Part shown: piece by piece, positions 1-11,711 of the stretch
How positions within the stretch are numbered: position 1 is the first letter of the stretch
How the letters are laid out: each line of letters opens with the position of its first letter
From: Cadophora sp. MPI-SDFR-AT-0126
Taxonomy: Eukaryota > Ascomycota > Leotiomycetes > Helotiales > Ploettnerulaceae
Direction of reading: 5' to 3'
NCBI GenBank assembly: GCA_020747065.1
Contig: JAGMVK010000024.1
Location: forward strand, 496,001-560,000
DNA: 64,000 nt
Translations under genes and position numbers: made by a program
The notes under the pieces: generated by a model
Told to the model about the DNA's origin: nothing
Database searches by the model: none
Seen by the model: the letters and a program-made list of their open reading frames with translations, nothing else

Positions 1-1484
1 CTGACTGAGACGTTGGTCGATTCGGAGATTGCAACCAACTTTGATGCGAGAGATATTTTTGAGCCATCTATCCAATGGAAGTTTGAAGATTCAGATGAGT
101 TTCATTCTGCCCAGAAGGATGCCACTACCCCTAGTCCGCTGCTCAGACGAGACACGCTGATTCCTGCAAATGACCCATCTCTGCAGACAAAACCTGTAGT
201 TTCGACCGGATCTATTACAAAGGCTCAACTCGCAATTTGGGTCGCCGAGGGGTCAACTATGAAGACAAAGAGGGACTCAACAGATAATGCAGCATCGTTG
301 AACGTCCGTCTGCTTCCGGCGGAAGAGCCCCGACCAGTGGCAGAGCGGCAGACAATTCCTATCATAGCAGAAACAACTCGGATCTTTGGTAACCAGGGGA
401 TTGCGACCGCCAAGGAAACTGTCATTGCTGGCCCATTCAAGACGATAGAAACATGGGTGGGGCCAAATACCTTAAGCGGAATGAGGTTGACGGACAATAA
501 TGATGTTGTTGTATCTGTTGGAACAGTAAGCTGCATATCCTTGCGTGGTCTTGATACTATTTAAGCCTGGTTGCTGACAGTTGTACAATTAGATCAACAC
601 GAGTTCTGACACCTACAAGTATTTCGTGTTTGGCGGAGGTGAAATCATCAAGGCACTCCGAATATGGGCCTCCAGCAGTGGTGGCTACGAGCGCTTCACA
701 GGTTTCGACTTCACCACCAACCTTGGTAACACTTTCCTCTGCGGCTTTCAAGTCGACCCAACTGACGACGTTGCCATTACGCGCAACGTTGGCGGAGGCT
801 TCATCTACGCGATACATGCTTCCGTTGTGTCGAACAAGATTTACAACTTCGGTATCGATATGGTAGCCCCAGTGACGACACTGAAGTACGATGCAATGAA
901 CTTCACGGATTTTGTGAATGGGGAGATCACACTGACGAATGGAGCAATCGTCACAGCTGGAAGACTGCTTCTCGATAACAGAAACACATCAGTCAGCCAG
1001 AGCGCCCAGCTTAGGCTTGATTCTATCGAGACATACGCACGGGCAATAACGAGTAGGTGGTTAGCCACAGCGCAAGTTCAGCAGGCGTTTGGGGTCTCAA
1101 TCACTGCTGGCCTACCTGTTGTGGGTAGTACTGTTTCTGCCACGACTACCATCATGGTTCAGGGACAATACGGGGAGGTGCGTAATTCAGAGATGCCTTT
1201 ACACCCAATGAATGCTAATTCGTCTTCGCCAGGAAAAACAAATAACGACAACTAGCGCAATCGACTATGGAGCTTGGGGAACCATAGTCTGTCCGGCTGG
1301 CCGGGTTTGTCGCGCTCAAGCCGTGTTGACCCGGTGGGCCGGCTTTACTTTCAATTTCGTTGCAACCATGAAGCTGACAACAACAACCGGTGCTGTATGG
1401 ACGTGGAAGAATCGGGGGACGTATCAAGGCACAGACTTCGCAGATTGGATAGTGACTTTGGGAGAATACACCGTAGTTGGCTGA
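1..1484 (+). CDS. Jacalin-like + aerolysin-like pore-forming protein (natterin/Dln1 type), 5' truncated by window edge
   Basis: Three exons (1-525, 593-1177, 1233-1484) join in one frame; the introns have GTAAGC/TAG and GTGCGT/CAG borders. The frame is open through base 1 with no ATG, so the true start lies outside the window. After about 115 poorly conserved residues comes a jacalin-type beta-prism: the stretch ETWVGPNTLSGMRL, then EIIKALRIW and FDFTTNLG, is the pattern seen around the lectin fold of Dln1 and natterin. The rest is Thr/Ser-rich with alternating polar residues and the run GVSITAGLPVVGSTVSATTT, which resembles the membrane-insertion and stem region of aerolysin-like proteins. 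The family binds glycans and oligomerises into beta-barrel pores. No signal peptide can be judged because the N-terminus is missing. Domain order is seen in the sequence; pore formation is family knowledge and not shown here. Confidence 0.78.
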
Positions 1485-2038
1485 TCAGAGCGCTGATGAT
1501 ATTTTGTGGGCTTTATTTTATTATTTTTATCTGGTTCTTACTAGCAACCTGAGATATGAATCTTTTATAGTCATAGCAGCCTCGAGGATGGGCTAAAAAG
1601 ATCGTGAGATTAGTGATAAGCTTTTGGTGAGAAGCACTTTTCTTCCCTGTCGGTGAAGCGTGTAGCTTCGGCTGATGAAGTAGATGAGAAACACAGAGAA
1701 GTCTACTTCACCACCGCTTCTGGCGAATTAGAAGAGACAACAGCTTTAGTGAGATAGCAAAGCCTTGTTGACGCATATGAACCTAGGTATTTGGTCCGCT
1801 AGTAAGTCAACCCCTACAATCGAGAATCCGTCAGCTGCTACGCCGCACCCATCTCTAAATCAAGTCGCCAAAATGAACTATTGCGAATCCGTATCATCAT
1901 ATAAACAGCTCAAAGCAAATGGTTCCTAGCCTCTGATGTCCCCCAAGCAATGATCGTACACTAATGACCTCAACACCGCTCCACAGTTATCCGCAGATAT
2001 AACACCTAGCTCCGCTTGTTGATAATTCCACCAACAGC
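1485..2038. other. Intergenic spacer
   Basis: Lies between the 3' ends of two convergent genes. No ORF with recognisable content, no repeat; nothing further seen. Confidence 0.5.
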
Positions 2039-2830
2039 CTACATTTCAGTATTTTGGCCAGTAGTCTTCGTACCAGTAGCCTCAGCAGAACCAGCCTTGT
2101 TAACATGGAAACCAGCAGCAGCAGCTTCATGTGCGGTCATCATCTTCAGCTTCATTCCGGGTGGCGTCATGGCTTGTAAATCACGTTCAATTTCGCGAAG
2201 GGGCTTGTATTTTGAGGTGATGCCGCCAGCCTCTCGTGCTGCCTGCATCGCACGGTCCATTTCGTCGATAGACTGCTTCTCCATGGGAACCCCGCCCGTA
2301 GCGTCATGCATCGCACGCTCCATTCGGATGATCTTGCAGACCGACTTGTGGTATCCCCAATTCTTGATCTGGCACTGCTTGGAGCAATACCTAAATGTAT
2401 GGATCAGCTCTAAAGATGAAGTGGAAGCCGCCTTTTACTCACCGAATGCTCTTGCATCCTGCACAGGGTTTCAAGTCACCCTTTGTAGTACCACATGTTC
2501 GGCAGCCCTCAGGGCCAGCATTCTCGACCTTGAAATGTGCTGGAATCATCAGCTGACAGTCGAGGTTGCGGGCATTGGGCAGATAGTACATTTGAATTGG
2601 CGGGTAAGTAGTATCTCCTTGGTGTGAGAAACACCTAGAGTATGTATGAACCGGGATAAGGTGTCTTTGTACTCAGACTTCTCGGGGTCTCCGTTCTTGG
2701 GGTAGTCGCCGCATAATGATGCAGGAGCTTGCTCGTCGAAAATGAAGCTCGAGGTGGCGCCTTCGACGTTGAGGAGTCTTGGATCGCCGAGGAAGACATG
2801 ATACTTGATAGAAAAGGTTGAGAGAGCCAT
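2039..2830 (-). CDS. MYND-type zinc-finger protein
   Basis: Starts at the ATG at 2830 (MALSTFSIKY). The last intron is clear: 2442-2391, GTGAGT...TTAG. It joins CRTCGTTKGDLKPCAGCKSI to RYCSKQCQIKNWGYHKSVC, which together supply the Cys/His ligands of a MYND finger (C-x2-C, C-x2-C, YCS-x2-CQ, H-x3-C). MYND fingers are protein-interaction modules; no enzymatic (SET) domain is present. The tail is Ala-rich and helical (EMDRAMQAAREAGG). Between about 2625 and 2690 the frame changes. Either a very short 38-nt intron (GTACAA...CTAG) is used, or one base is missing near 2615, which would give a continuous read through SRFIHTLGVSH into QGDTTYPPIQMYYLPNARN. The 5' leader is purine-rich with GAA/GGA repeats. 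Substrate or partner unknown. Confidence 0.72.
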
Positions 2831-3035
2831 ATTTGGTGACCGAGAAGTCGTTCTCCAGGCAGGAACAAGACTGTTTTGTTTTGGGGGGTTTGATGTGATA
2901 TTGACGAGTGAGGAGAGTGAGTGACAGGGAGTTGTCTTGTTTGAGAGATGAAGGGAGGTGAAGGGCGATATGGAGACAGAAGTGGAGGTGAGATAGAGGT
3001 GAGGTGAGGTGAGGCGGGGACGTTGAAGCTGCAAA

Positions 3036-3092
3036 GAAAAGAAGAAGAGAAGAAGAAGAAGAAGAGGAAGAGGAAGAGGAAGAGGAAGAGGC
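3036..3092. repeat. GAA/GAGGAA microsatellite
   Basis: Imperfect purine trinucleotide and hexanucleotide tandem repeat in the 5' leader of the MYND-finger gene. Confidence 0.85.
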
Positions 3093-4007
3093 GGCGAGGG
3101 AAAGTAGACTGGAAGGCGCTAGTGTCTAGCGCAGCCGTCTCGCTCAATGAGGATGGTTGTGGCTATTAGAAAAGGAAAGAAGGAAGGAAGGAAGGACCAT
3201 CAGGACGGACGCCTCGAAGCTATCAGGCTCTCGACGACGACGATCTTAAAACCTTGACTATATGTAATATAAACAATAAATGATCATGATCAGGTAAAGA
3301 AGATGAATTCCACTCGCGCTTGGACGCGACTAATAGTAAACATCACGAGACGTCTATCAACGAAGAAAGGTTGCGGAGTGGACAAAAAAGGAAACAAGTA
3401 AAGAGGATTCAATATAGAAGATAGACGTCTCGATCCCATGTTCTTCAGACATTTCAGTCCATGCTATCTCATCAGTGGTACCCACGAAAGTGGTGCTTAA
3501 TTCCCTCATACAACTTCTTAAACTCCGGTCTTACTACTAGAGTAAGGTTTGGTGGCCAAGAATAACGCAATCATACCTCCTTTGAGGAACAACCAAAAGT
3601 GGAATAGAAAACAGCCATAATGATATCAATGCTGCATGTGGATGGCAGGAACCAGAAGAAGGAAATCGAAATAATTGGTTCTACATTTGAACAGGCTTCT
3701 TTTGACTTTGTCATGTGCCGTACAGATCAAGGCCCGTCGTGCTACTACCACTTCATGGAATCAAAAATATCTCTTCTCACTTTCGGAACTCTCACTGACA
3801 GCAAAGAAGCACTGTGCTGTTGAGCGCCGAGCGTGTCTCTCTTCACTACACCTCCCTATCACAAGCGTATTTTGCACACATATTTCCATCCCAGCTTCGA
3901 CTCATAGAATGTCAAGTACAAATTGTCACCATCCTTCAAATCATACACCTTCACGATGACCTCTACATATGGTCAATCGCTCTTCTTCACATACTGGAAT
4001 CGGTCGG

Positions 4008-4012
<5 letters not shown>

Positions 4013-4042
<30 letters not shown>
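4013..4042. repeat. A30 homopolymer
   Basis: Thirty consecutive A residues in the spacer downstream of the tannase gene. No target-site duplication or retroposed gene could be linked to it. Confidence 0.9.
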
Positions 4043-4046
<4 letters not shown>

Positions 4047-4157
4047 GTCAGGGATTAACTTGTCTCGAGAGAACCAATGTCCTTCGAACAAATCACAGAA
4101 GCATTTGACTTATGGGTACAATTCTTCCAGCTTCAACAGCAGCCCCCGCCCCACCCA

Positions 4158-5998
4158 TTACTTGCAAACCCAAGAAGTCTCCTTGTTAGGATCGCCCTGG
4201 CCATTGTAAACATTCCTTCTCGGATATCTACAATGATTTCTCACAAACTGCGTCCCCAAAGCCACTGTGTCATTGACAAATTTGGTGCCTCTGACCGTCT
4301 CCGGCGCCGCACCATTCTCAACCCAGTCCACCAAGCGCATCAAGACGTTGTCCTGGCTCGTTAGCTTCGACGTCCCAAGGGTAGTTTGGCCAATCTTCCA
4401 GGCGCCTGGCCCACCACTGCAATGCCCTGTGCCGGAGATCCTGAAGTAGCGATAGAATTGGTCCAGTTGTGCGGGTGTTTTGCGCATGGTATGGCTGACC
4501 AAGTTGTAGTATCTGGCGCTGTTGTCGGAGCTAATAACTGCGTCTTGCATGCCATGCCAGTGTAGAAGTTTACCGCCCGCGGACTGGAACGATGAGAGAT
4601 CGCTCTTCCACGTCTCAATATCGAATGGGTTTTTCCGGAGAGCGTAGGTGATGTCTGCTGGACTCAGGGTTGCAGGATCCCAGTTGGGGTTCTCAAGGAT
4701 GGCGTAAGTGAACCAGTCCTGTTAGAATTTTGTCAGTCAAAATGATCGGAGTCTGCGAACATTGAATGATCGTGTCAAGAGACTTACGGTGAATCTGGAT
4801 GGGAGGCCGTTATAATAAACTTGTGATGCTGTCAACTCACTCCCCGGTTGCATGCGAGGATACACCAAAGATCCGTCCTCCCCATACAAGCCACTGAAGA
4901 CTTCAGTCACCGTGTGTACTTGTGCACTGGTCAAGCAGTTGATGCTCACTCCAGGCGCGCATAGCAAGGTTGTTGCGTTGAAATTGCAGAGACTTGGATC
5001 CTCGATAATGCCATCCTCTAAGCCATCAAGGGCATCGCATTGCTTCAGCACTTCTGTGTGCACTGTCGTCCATAGGGCAGCGGGGAGGAAACTTGCCGAA
5101 GTGTTTGTCCCAGTGAGGAGGAAAAAATGGTCTGACCAGGCGTTGAGGCTGTTAAAGGCTATTGCAGGCGCTCCTACTACCACACCGTCAAAGTCATGTG
5201 GAAAGTCTTGCACAGATTTAAATCCTTGGCGGCCTCCAGTTGAACAACCAAGATAGTAGGATTTCTTGTGCTTGGCGCCATAGAAAATATTCGAGACTTG
5301 CTTTCCCACGACTACGCCGGTGTGTAAGCTATAAGGAGAGAGTGTGTCAGTTATACTTAACAACACATCGAATACACGGAAAGGAGTGGGAGTTGTTACG
5401 ATCTGTATGCAAAATCCGCAAGGACTTCAGGATTTAAGAACGATTTCCCCGACGTGCCGTCATGGCCATTATTTGCGCCAACAGCTGCAAAGCCTTGCCC
5501 AGTTGTGTATGCCATGTCTTCAAATTGTATACCTGCCCACCAGAACAAATCAGCTACATCCCAACATACGTTTCGTGTCCTCAGTAGATCAGCAGGAGAC
5601 TTACACCCTCCCAATCCTCCGTTTCCTGTGCTCAGAAAACGTCCCGTCCAGTTCTGTGGAAGCCAGGCTTCTAGGACGATACCGCTCGTGGCCGAGGTCG
5701 ACACATTCATGTTAACCCGACACAGGTCAGCGGAGACAGCTTGGAAACGGCGGTTGCATGTTGGATCGCTATTCGGGAATGTGAGGTTCGTGCCGGAAGG
5801 AACGAAATTCGCGAAGTTGACCGTGACATTTTCAATGGCTATTGAATTTGCCAGGGCCGCGCATGATGCATTGAAGCTGCTGGCAGTTACACCAGTATAT
5901 TTGCACCGGCCCAAGCCAGAATCGGGAGCTGCTGAGGTGCTGACGCCATTGAAGACGACAAAGATAACGGCAAGAGTGGAAAGATTGAAGAAGCCCAT
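4158..5998 (-). CDS. Secreted tannase/feruloyl esterase family protein
   Basis: Four exons on the minus strand (5998-5605, 5532-5400, 5328-4788, 4718-4158) keep phase across all three GT-AG introns and give 542 aa, a normal family length. The N-terminus has a Lys-free hydrophobic signal peptide ending near SAAP. The nucleophile motif GCSTGGRQG carries the adjacent Cys204-Ser205 of the CS-D-HC arrangement. Asp is in HGMQDAVIS and His-Cys in GTGHCSGG near the C-terminus. Family members hydrolyse gallate or ferulate esters of plant tannins and hemicellulose outside the cell; which ester is used cannot be told here. Several N-x-S/T sites suit a secreted glycoprotein. Start chosen at the only ATG before the signal peptide. 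No breaks seen. Confidence 0.93.
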
Positions 5999-6056
5999 TT
6001 TTCGATCCTTTCCGGAGTGATAGGGAGATGCAAGAATAGAGTGCGATCTATCTTGT

Positions 6057-6066
6057 CTTTATATAT
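6057..6066 (-). promoter_or_regulatory. TATA-like element of the tannase gene
   Basis: ATATATAAAG on the minus strand, about 60 bases upstream of the tannase ATG. Inference from position and sequence only. Confidence 0.4.
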
Positions 6067-6952
6067 CAACAAACCTCGACCCCCTAGCCAAGGGATAAAG
6101 TAATATCCTCTTTCATATACCGCCAAGACGGAAGCATCTGAATTGGGGTTTCGGTCCGAACAGCACGCGTCTGTGCGGCATGGTTCATCCGTTGATAATG
6201 CGGGGAAAAGACGGAGACAAAGCTTCTTTTCAATTAGTCATGTATCCCCCGGCTACTGCACGTGGAAGAATATTCGGAACGTCGGAACGAAATCTCGGAA
6301 TTTCTTTATTGTCCACAAGCTCTGCGGGTCTTGATAAAACCTTTGCCGCTTATATGACTTCAGCAAAAGAGTATTACCGTAGAGCTATAGACTAGTTCGA
6401 AACTCAAAAGGTCCCTAAGATCTTGGCAAGACATAATACTCTGTGTGGGCGTTTGCCCTTAGACCAGAGCATGACTCAAAGCATCGTTACACATGACTTG
6501 TTGCAGACCATTGTTTGTGTCTGTGCAAAACGAAGGCCTAAGCCATGTAATAATACTTTTACGATCGCACATAGCTAAAGTTTAAAGCCTTTTCCCCTAA
6601 GAACTCTCCAACTCACAACCCGTGCTTTTGCTGTCTGTATCATCAGAGCTCTTATATGATACGACAATTGTCATAATCCAGAGTCAGGCGCGTCCTTATG
6701 TTTAGTGATTCTGTTGCAACAGCTGTGTCCTGAAGGCGGTGATATAACGTACTCCTACGTAAGTTTACGCACTCCATGTTAGGTCTGAGTGTGAGTAGTT
6801 TATCACTAAATGTTTCTTTGATGAATGGACAATGCGGATGAAACGCTCGGTTCGCTGAATTTTCCGATCCACAGGCCTTTGACAGGTTGATAACATACTA
6901 ATCATATTTTCGTCTCCTGCCATGGGCTTGCTCCTAAGAGAATATCTACGGA
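6067..6952. other. Intergenic spacer
   Basis: Upstream region of the tannase gene and downstream region of the alpha/beta hydrolase. Small ORFs here show no recognisable motif; no repeat seen. Confidence 0.45.
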
Positions 6953-8028
6953 CTATTGTAAGGTGGCCTTCGTAGAACCACAAAGCTTTCTCCCGAAAAA
7001 ATCAGTCTGAACTTTGATACAACTCTCAAAACCAGGCCCTCCGAAATATGCTTCATAGTGACCACCTTCGAAAAGATGCAGTTCCTTCGGCTCCAATGCA
7101 CGAGCGTACGCCTCCAAGGACGTGGCGGTAGGCGTCACGACGTCATTGGTAGCAAGTGTCAACAACAATGGCGTCGGGGATATGTGATGAATATAAGCCC
7201 CGGCAGGATGTGCTCTGAAGTTCTCCATGCTAAGGAGCCAATCAGTACATGAATGTTATAGTGATTGTAGGCCAGATGAAAACCACAGGAAGGTGGCTTA
7301 CCTCTTCAATGTTACCTCATTCTTCCATGTTGGAACCAGCGTCGCAGCACCGCCCATTGCCATGTTGCTGTCTTTTGTTGTCATGGCTGATCTATTTAGC
7401 GGATTTGGGTCAATAACTGCAATCATCATTGGCGGTTTGCCTGCTGCCCGCCCAAGTCGATCTTAAAAAGTTAGAAAGTATTCGCTCGCAGCGGATGAAA
7501 TGGGGAAACCCGGGACAAACCTTTCTGGAAATCAGCCTCAAAATCACTGATCTCATCGGACCGCAACAAGTTGGCAAAACCCGACCACCCATCCATGAGA
7601 GGAGCTTGGGAGACGACTGCCTTTACTCTTCGATCAACGGCTGCCACCCAAAGTACATTGGCCCCACTGAATGAAGACCCCCAGATCCCGATCCTGTCTG
7701 CATCCACGTCTGGCCGAGCTTGACAGTAGGTAATTGCATCCGAAATGTCGCTCGTCTGATCCCCTACATCGATCTCCAATCGAGGTTCTCCTTGTTTTGC
7801 ATCACTCTCACCAAATCCACGGTTGTCGAAAGCCAGACAAGCAATTGGAAGGTGAGACGAGAGATGTTCCGCAACTGCAGTGAGGCCCATCTCCTTAACT
7901 GCAGAGAACCCGTGGGAGATAACCACGCAAGGCAGTTTTGTTGACGACGAATGGTTCGCAGGCGTGTAGAACAAGCCACGTAACGTGACATTGTCTACCG
8001 TCTGGAAGGAAACCGGTACTCCGCTCAT
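6953..8028 (-). CDS. Alpha/beta hydrolase, dienelactone-hydrolase/polyketide-transferase (Fma-AT/af380) like
   Basis: Three exons (8028-7521, 7461-7302, 7229-6953) with GTTTGT/AAG and GTAAGC/TAG introns keep phase and give 314 aa. The fold markers are in order: strand and oxyanion region CVVISHGFSAVKEM, the turn AFDNRGFGES, the nucleophile elbow IWGSSFSGAN, Asp in LATNDVVTPT and His in FEGGHYEAYFGG. The Gly-x-Ser elbow without the final standard Gly is usual for the fungal group annotated as DltD N-terminal-like or polyketide transferase; several members act in secondary metabolism. No polyketide synthase lies in the window, so a catabolic hydrolase is equally likely. The start ATG at 8028 (MSGVPV) is the first before conserved sequence. 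Confidence 0.87.
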
Positions 8029-9251
8029 GATGGTTGTTGTGTTTGGAATGGGTAGGTAGGTAGGAAGGTAAATTGGAAAGCAACGTTTAAAGTGCAGTGG
8101 CCCTCGATTGAGGAGATCTTTCAAGCTGTTTTAACAGTTTTCAAGATACAGTTGATATTAATCAACTCAGATGATTTTCTACTGAGCGGGGGGCACGCAA
8201 GAGCTCAAAATCGTGTTGGTCAGCCGGACGTAAGAAAAGAGCGCAGGGAATCAGCAGTGACTTTTCTAATCAATATTTACCATGCATTTGCATCAATAAC
8301 CAATTTCAAGGCACTAATACTATTCCAGCAATTAGTTGGTAGACAGCTATTAGTTTTCCGGCTTCGGTGCTTTCGAAAGTGCGCAGTAGCGCTGATGATC
8401 ACCCGTGTTTGATTCTTCCCGCTCCCCGCACCCCCAGTCGTCTGCACCCCGCAGAGCACAGACAAGCGTAAACATCACTTTTCCTCTGGCCTCGGCTATC
8501 TCGCTGAGTCTTTCTTGCTTCGCGCAGAAGCTCTACACCTTTGCAATTTCCACCTCTACTCGTCTTCTGTAGAAGGACTTTCGAAGCGCGAGATTGATTA
8601 TCATCACATGCCTCTCTAGGTGATCTATCCCTCTGCCTCGGTTTTTAAAGGTCCGGGAGAAAGGAACAGACATTGCCATTCGTCCGAATGATCATTGAAC
8701 AGAGCGTATCGAATGGAAAAAACCTAAGTGTGGCTAGGGGTAGATGATGCTTCCTCTCGTAATGACAGAAAGTGGAGATCACGTTGGTGGTGACGATTTA
8801 GAATTGAACTTTGGCTATACTAGTAATTCTCGGTCAAGGGTAGACCGTTGATACTCTGAGATATGCTGGGATGAAATGAAGGCGTCTTTGGCAAATTTGT
8901 ATGATGAGAAGATTGATTAGCAAATGCAATTCTTGTCTCGCTGAATGAGCATCAATCTAGACATAGGAGCCTATTGTATGAACTCCATGCTTTACTCTTA
9001 CTGAAAATTGCAAGGATGTTCAATCTTCTCCCCTTGATTATTCTTATCAGACAAGAATGTACAGCTGTACGATTTTCTTTGTATTACCCATGGCAAAATA
9101 TCTTACATCTGCACGTTCCGGTTGAGCGAGTCACTGGCTTCTCAGAGAGATTTCAAAGAGAACTTCAAACACTAAGAAATCAATCCAGTTATATGAAACA
9201 GTCAACCTTTGAAATTCCGCGCTCACTCTAAGTAGCTGCTCTTCCACTACC
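8029..9251. other. Intergenic spacer
   Basis: Between the alpha/beta hydrolase start and the 3' end of the metallo-hydrolase. No recognisable ORF, repeat or RNA gene seen. Confidence 0.45.
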
Positions 9252-10139
9252 TTAGACACGATCCTTGTCCAAAGCACCGAACGACTGCTGGCAACCAAGC
9301 TCTAGAATGAAGAGATTCCACCTTTGAGGATACAATGCTACCATGCGATCAAACAACGCCTCCCAACTTGCAGCCTGACCCAACTCTCTCTCAAAAGCGT
9401 GAATATACTCTCTTGTCGATCGCATCAAATACGCTCCATCAATCTCAGTCGCTCTTTTATGCCCAGGCACAACAATCTGCGGATTCAAAGCCTCAATGCG
9501 GTCGATAGCATCAAGCCACTCCTGACGTCTGGCTTTGGTGTTTGCTTCACCAAAATATTGATGGCATTCCCCATAGACGATATCACCAGAGACGACAAGA
9601 CGGAGGGAGGGCACGTGGAGAAAGCTGGAAAACTCGTTGTCTGTGTGACCGACTTCAATGCCGCAAATCTTCTGGCCGTCAAGAAGGAACTCGTTGGAAG
9701 CTGGAAGGGCTTTGGGCACTGGTTTACTATCATGGATCTGTCCGGGAAACATGTTGGGCCAGATCGCATCGTAGACTGTGGCGTACAATTGTTCAATACC
9801 CGCGACAACATTCCCAGTGGCGATGAATTGAGCCGTGGGAAAAGCCTTCTGGATAATAGGAACTCCCATAAAGTGGTCTGGATGCGCGTGGGTGGTGTAA
9901 ACGTACTGCAGTGTCTTGTTTGGAATGGTTTCCGCGATCCATTTAGCTAAGGCCTCGGCTTGATCAATGGTGGTTGGAGCATCGACAAGGAGAGCAGATT
10001 TAGGGCCGTGGATGAGGGTACAGCTGGTTGGAGACCAAATGGACTTCTCAAATTCCTCGTGTCCGGTGTTGACTCTGACCGGTGGGGAAACGAAGACGTC
10101 GACTTGGAGGTGGGAACTCATGTTGTAAACTGAATGCAA
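9252..10139 (-). CDS. Metallo-beta-lactamase-fold hydrolase
   Basis: Single-exon ORF of 295 aa; an internal ATG at 10121 (MSSHLQ) would give 289 aa and is the more usual-looking start. All metal ligands of the fold are visible: THAHPDH (HxHxDH), the third His in GIEVGHTDNEFS, Asp in VVSGDIVYG and the last His in VVPGHKR. The fold binds one or two Zn or Fe ions and cleaves varied esters, thioesters or lactones; the group is close to proteins annotated as MBL-fold hydrolases with a C-terminal helical extension. No signal peptide, so probably intracellular. It lies between two other hydrolase-type genes and a tautomerase, but each has its own spacer, so a shared pathway is only a suggestion. Confidence 0.92.
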   Translation of the reverse strand: MHSVYNMSSHLQVDVFVSPPVRVNTGHEEFEKSIWSPTSCTLIHGPKSALLVDAPTTIDQAEALAKWIAETIPNKTLQYVYTTHAHPDHFMGVPIIQKAFPTAQFIATGNVVAGIEQLYATVYDAIWPNMFPGQIHDSKPVPKALPASNEFLLDGQKICGIEVGHTDNEFSSFLHVPSLRLVVSGDIVYGECHQYFGEANTKARRQEWLDAIDRIEALNPQIVVPGHKRATEIDGAYLMRSTREYIHAFERELGQAASWEALFDRMVALYPQRWNLFILELGCQQSFGALDKDRV

Positions 10140-11243
10140 TGTAAGTCGATTTGAACTTGCAAAAAAAATGTGACAACTAAGAGTACTGGGGCTGAGGTGA
10201 CTGATATCCTTCTCGGAATGTTAGCGTCTTCTTTTATTCCCATAGAAACATACCCTTGTCTTGGAGATTATGTGATCAATGGTTAATTGAATAATCTCGA
10301 ACTTCTTCTTTTGCGCAATATCTTATGATAGAGTTTGTGATCACAAATCTTTCCATTTCAACACGATGCGGGAAAGTTCGCCAAGGATTTCGGGGTTGCC
10401 TTAACTTAATGGGTACTCCACTCCGATTATTCTACGAGCGGTAGGTGCCGGAAAAATTTAATCAGACTGAAACTCCGTCGTGACATGACGAAACGAACGA
10501 ACGGACGGACGGATGGGACGAGGAATGGCGTGATATTGTAGGACGGATGTAATGTTTACAGCTCATGCAGGCCATGACTAATCGATAGATATGAAGTTTA
10601 ACGCCTTATCTCGGTTCCCATACCTCACTCCTAAGCACGTTTCGCTGTCATTCACTTAGACTTCTTTCATTGTCCACCCGCAGATTAGTAGGAAGCCTTC
10701 CGCCAAGTCCTGGCTCGCTGGGAACGTAGTGCCTGCCAACTCATACAATGATCATCTCCGCACTTTCATTCGGATATTCAAAGTGCGAAACACCGCGCTT
10801 ACGGCCGAAAGCACAGGTCTCAGAGGAATGATTACTCATATCTTCGTTTGCATCGCTTTGAATCAGATGTTGGTGGTCTGTGTACCGGGGCGAAGGAAGA
10901 ATTCAAGCTTTGCGGGGTTAGAGTTACCGATTTGCAGTGCGGGGGCGGGGTCAACTTAGTCTCCACAATCCGGGGTTCACAGACTGCGTCTTCGGTCTCC
11001 GTGTTGGAAGTGAGTGATCAGTTGCAAACACAGGTAATCATTTCAAGGGATATTGTCTAGTCGAGATGTTAAAGAGCCCTGCACAATCACCTAGATTTCA
11101 TCTGTTTTGGTTTCCAGCTCGCGTCTACTATCTGTTCATTGCTCATTGTGGCTCACTCACCAAGCCAAGCCTTCGTCCGCGATACTCTCAAAGCTTATGC
11201 CATACTTCAACTGAATACACAGCATCAAACCTATCTCACGGTC
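10140..11243. other. Intergenic spacer
   Basis: Divergent promoter region between the MBL-fold gene and the tautomerase gene. Contains a short degenerate ACGA/GGAC tandem near 10493-10515. No further feature supported. Confidence 0.45.
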
Positions 11244-11711
11244 ATGCCTCTGTGGTTAATCTATCACCCGGAAGGAGTCTTCGAAGACGCCAAATCCAAG
11301 GGACCATTGTCAGAATCCATCACTGCCATTTACACCCGCCTTGGGTTGCCCGCATTCTACGCCGTCGTCATCTTTGTTCCAGTGCCTACCACAAACTTCT
11401 GGGTGGGTGGAAAAGAATGCCACGGCACCCCTTTCATCCGAATCTCGGTAGATCAGATCGCTATACGCATGAACGAGAAGGATTACGAGGCTTGGACAAC
11501 TCGAGTCGATGAAGCGCTTAAACCTCACATCCAAGACAAAGGATATGACTGGGAATACCACATTGGTGAGACGGAACGTCGGCTCTGGAAGGTCAACGGG
11601 TTGAACGCACCGCCGTTTGGAAGTGAGTCGGAGAAGGAGTGGGTGGCTGCAAATCGCGTGCTTCCCTGGTCAGAGAATGGGGTTTCAGAACCGCCCAAGA
11701 CCGACCTCTAG
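11244..11711 (+). CDS. Tautomerase superfamily protein (cis-CaaD/oxalocrotonate tautomerase-like)
   Basis: The frame is open further upstream, but the ATG at 11244 starts MPLWLIYHPEGVF, placing Pro directly after the initiator Met. The exposed N-terminal proline is the catalytic base of this superfamily, which decides the start. The protein is 155 aa, about the length of the two-domain tautomerase_3/cis-CaaD group. The Arg in PFIRISVDQIAIRM fits the substrate-carboxylate-binding Arg of the family. Members tautomerise 2-hydroxymuconate-type products or dehalogenate haloacrylates; many fungal copies have no known substrate. Single exon, no signal peptide. A pathway link to the nearby hydrolases is inference. 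Confidence 0.85.
   Translation: MPLWLIYHPEGVFEDAKSKGPLSESITAIYTRLGLPAFYAVVIFVPVPTTNFWVGGKECHGTPFIRISVDQIAIRMNEKDYEAWTTRVDEALKPHIQDKGYDWEYHIGETERRLWKVNGLNAPPFGSESEKEWVAANRVLPWSENGVSEPPKTDL

Larger units (their letters stand above)
2831..4157. other. Promoter/leader region with simple repeats
   Basis: Contains the pyrimidine-rich (on the minus strand) leader of the MYND gene, GAA/GAGGAA repeats, a GGAA repeat near 3170-3197 and an A30 run. Small ORFs at 3.6-4.1 kb have no recognisable content. Confidence 0.5.

Noticed and set aside
2549..3147. Long Ser/Pro- and Phe-rich minus-strand frames over the MYND leader
   Set aside because: They are translations of the purine-repeat leader upstream of the real ATG.
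4013..4042. A30 run as a poly-A tail of a retroposed gene
   Set aside because: No coding sequence in the right orientation upstream of it and no flanking direct repeats.
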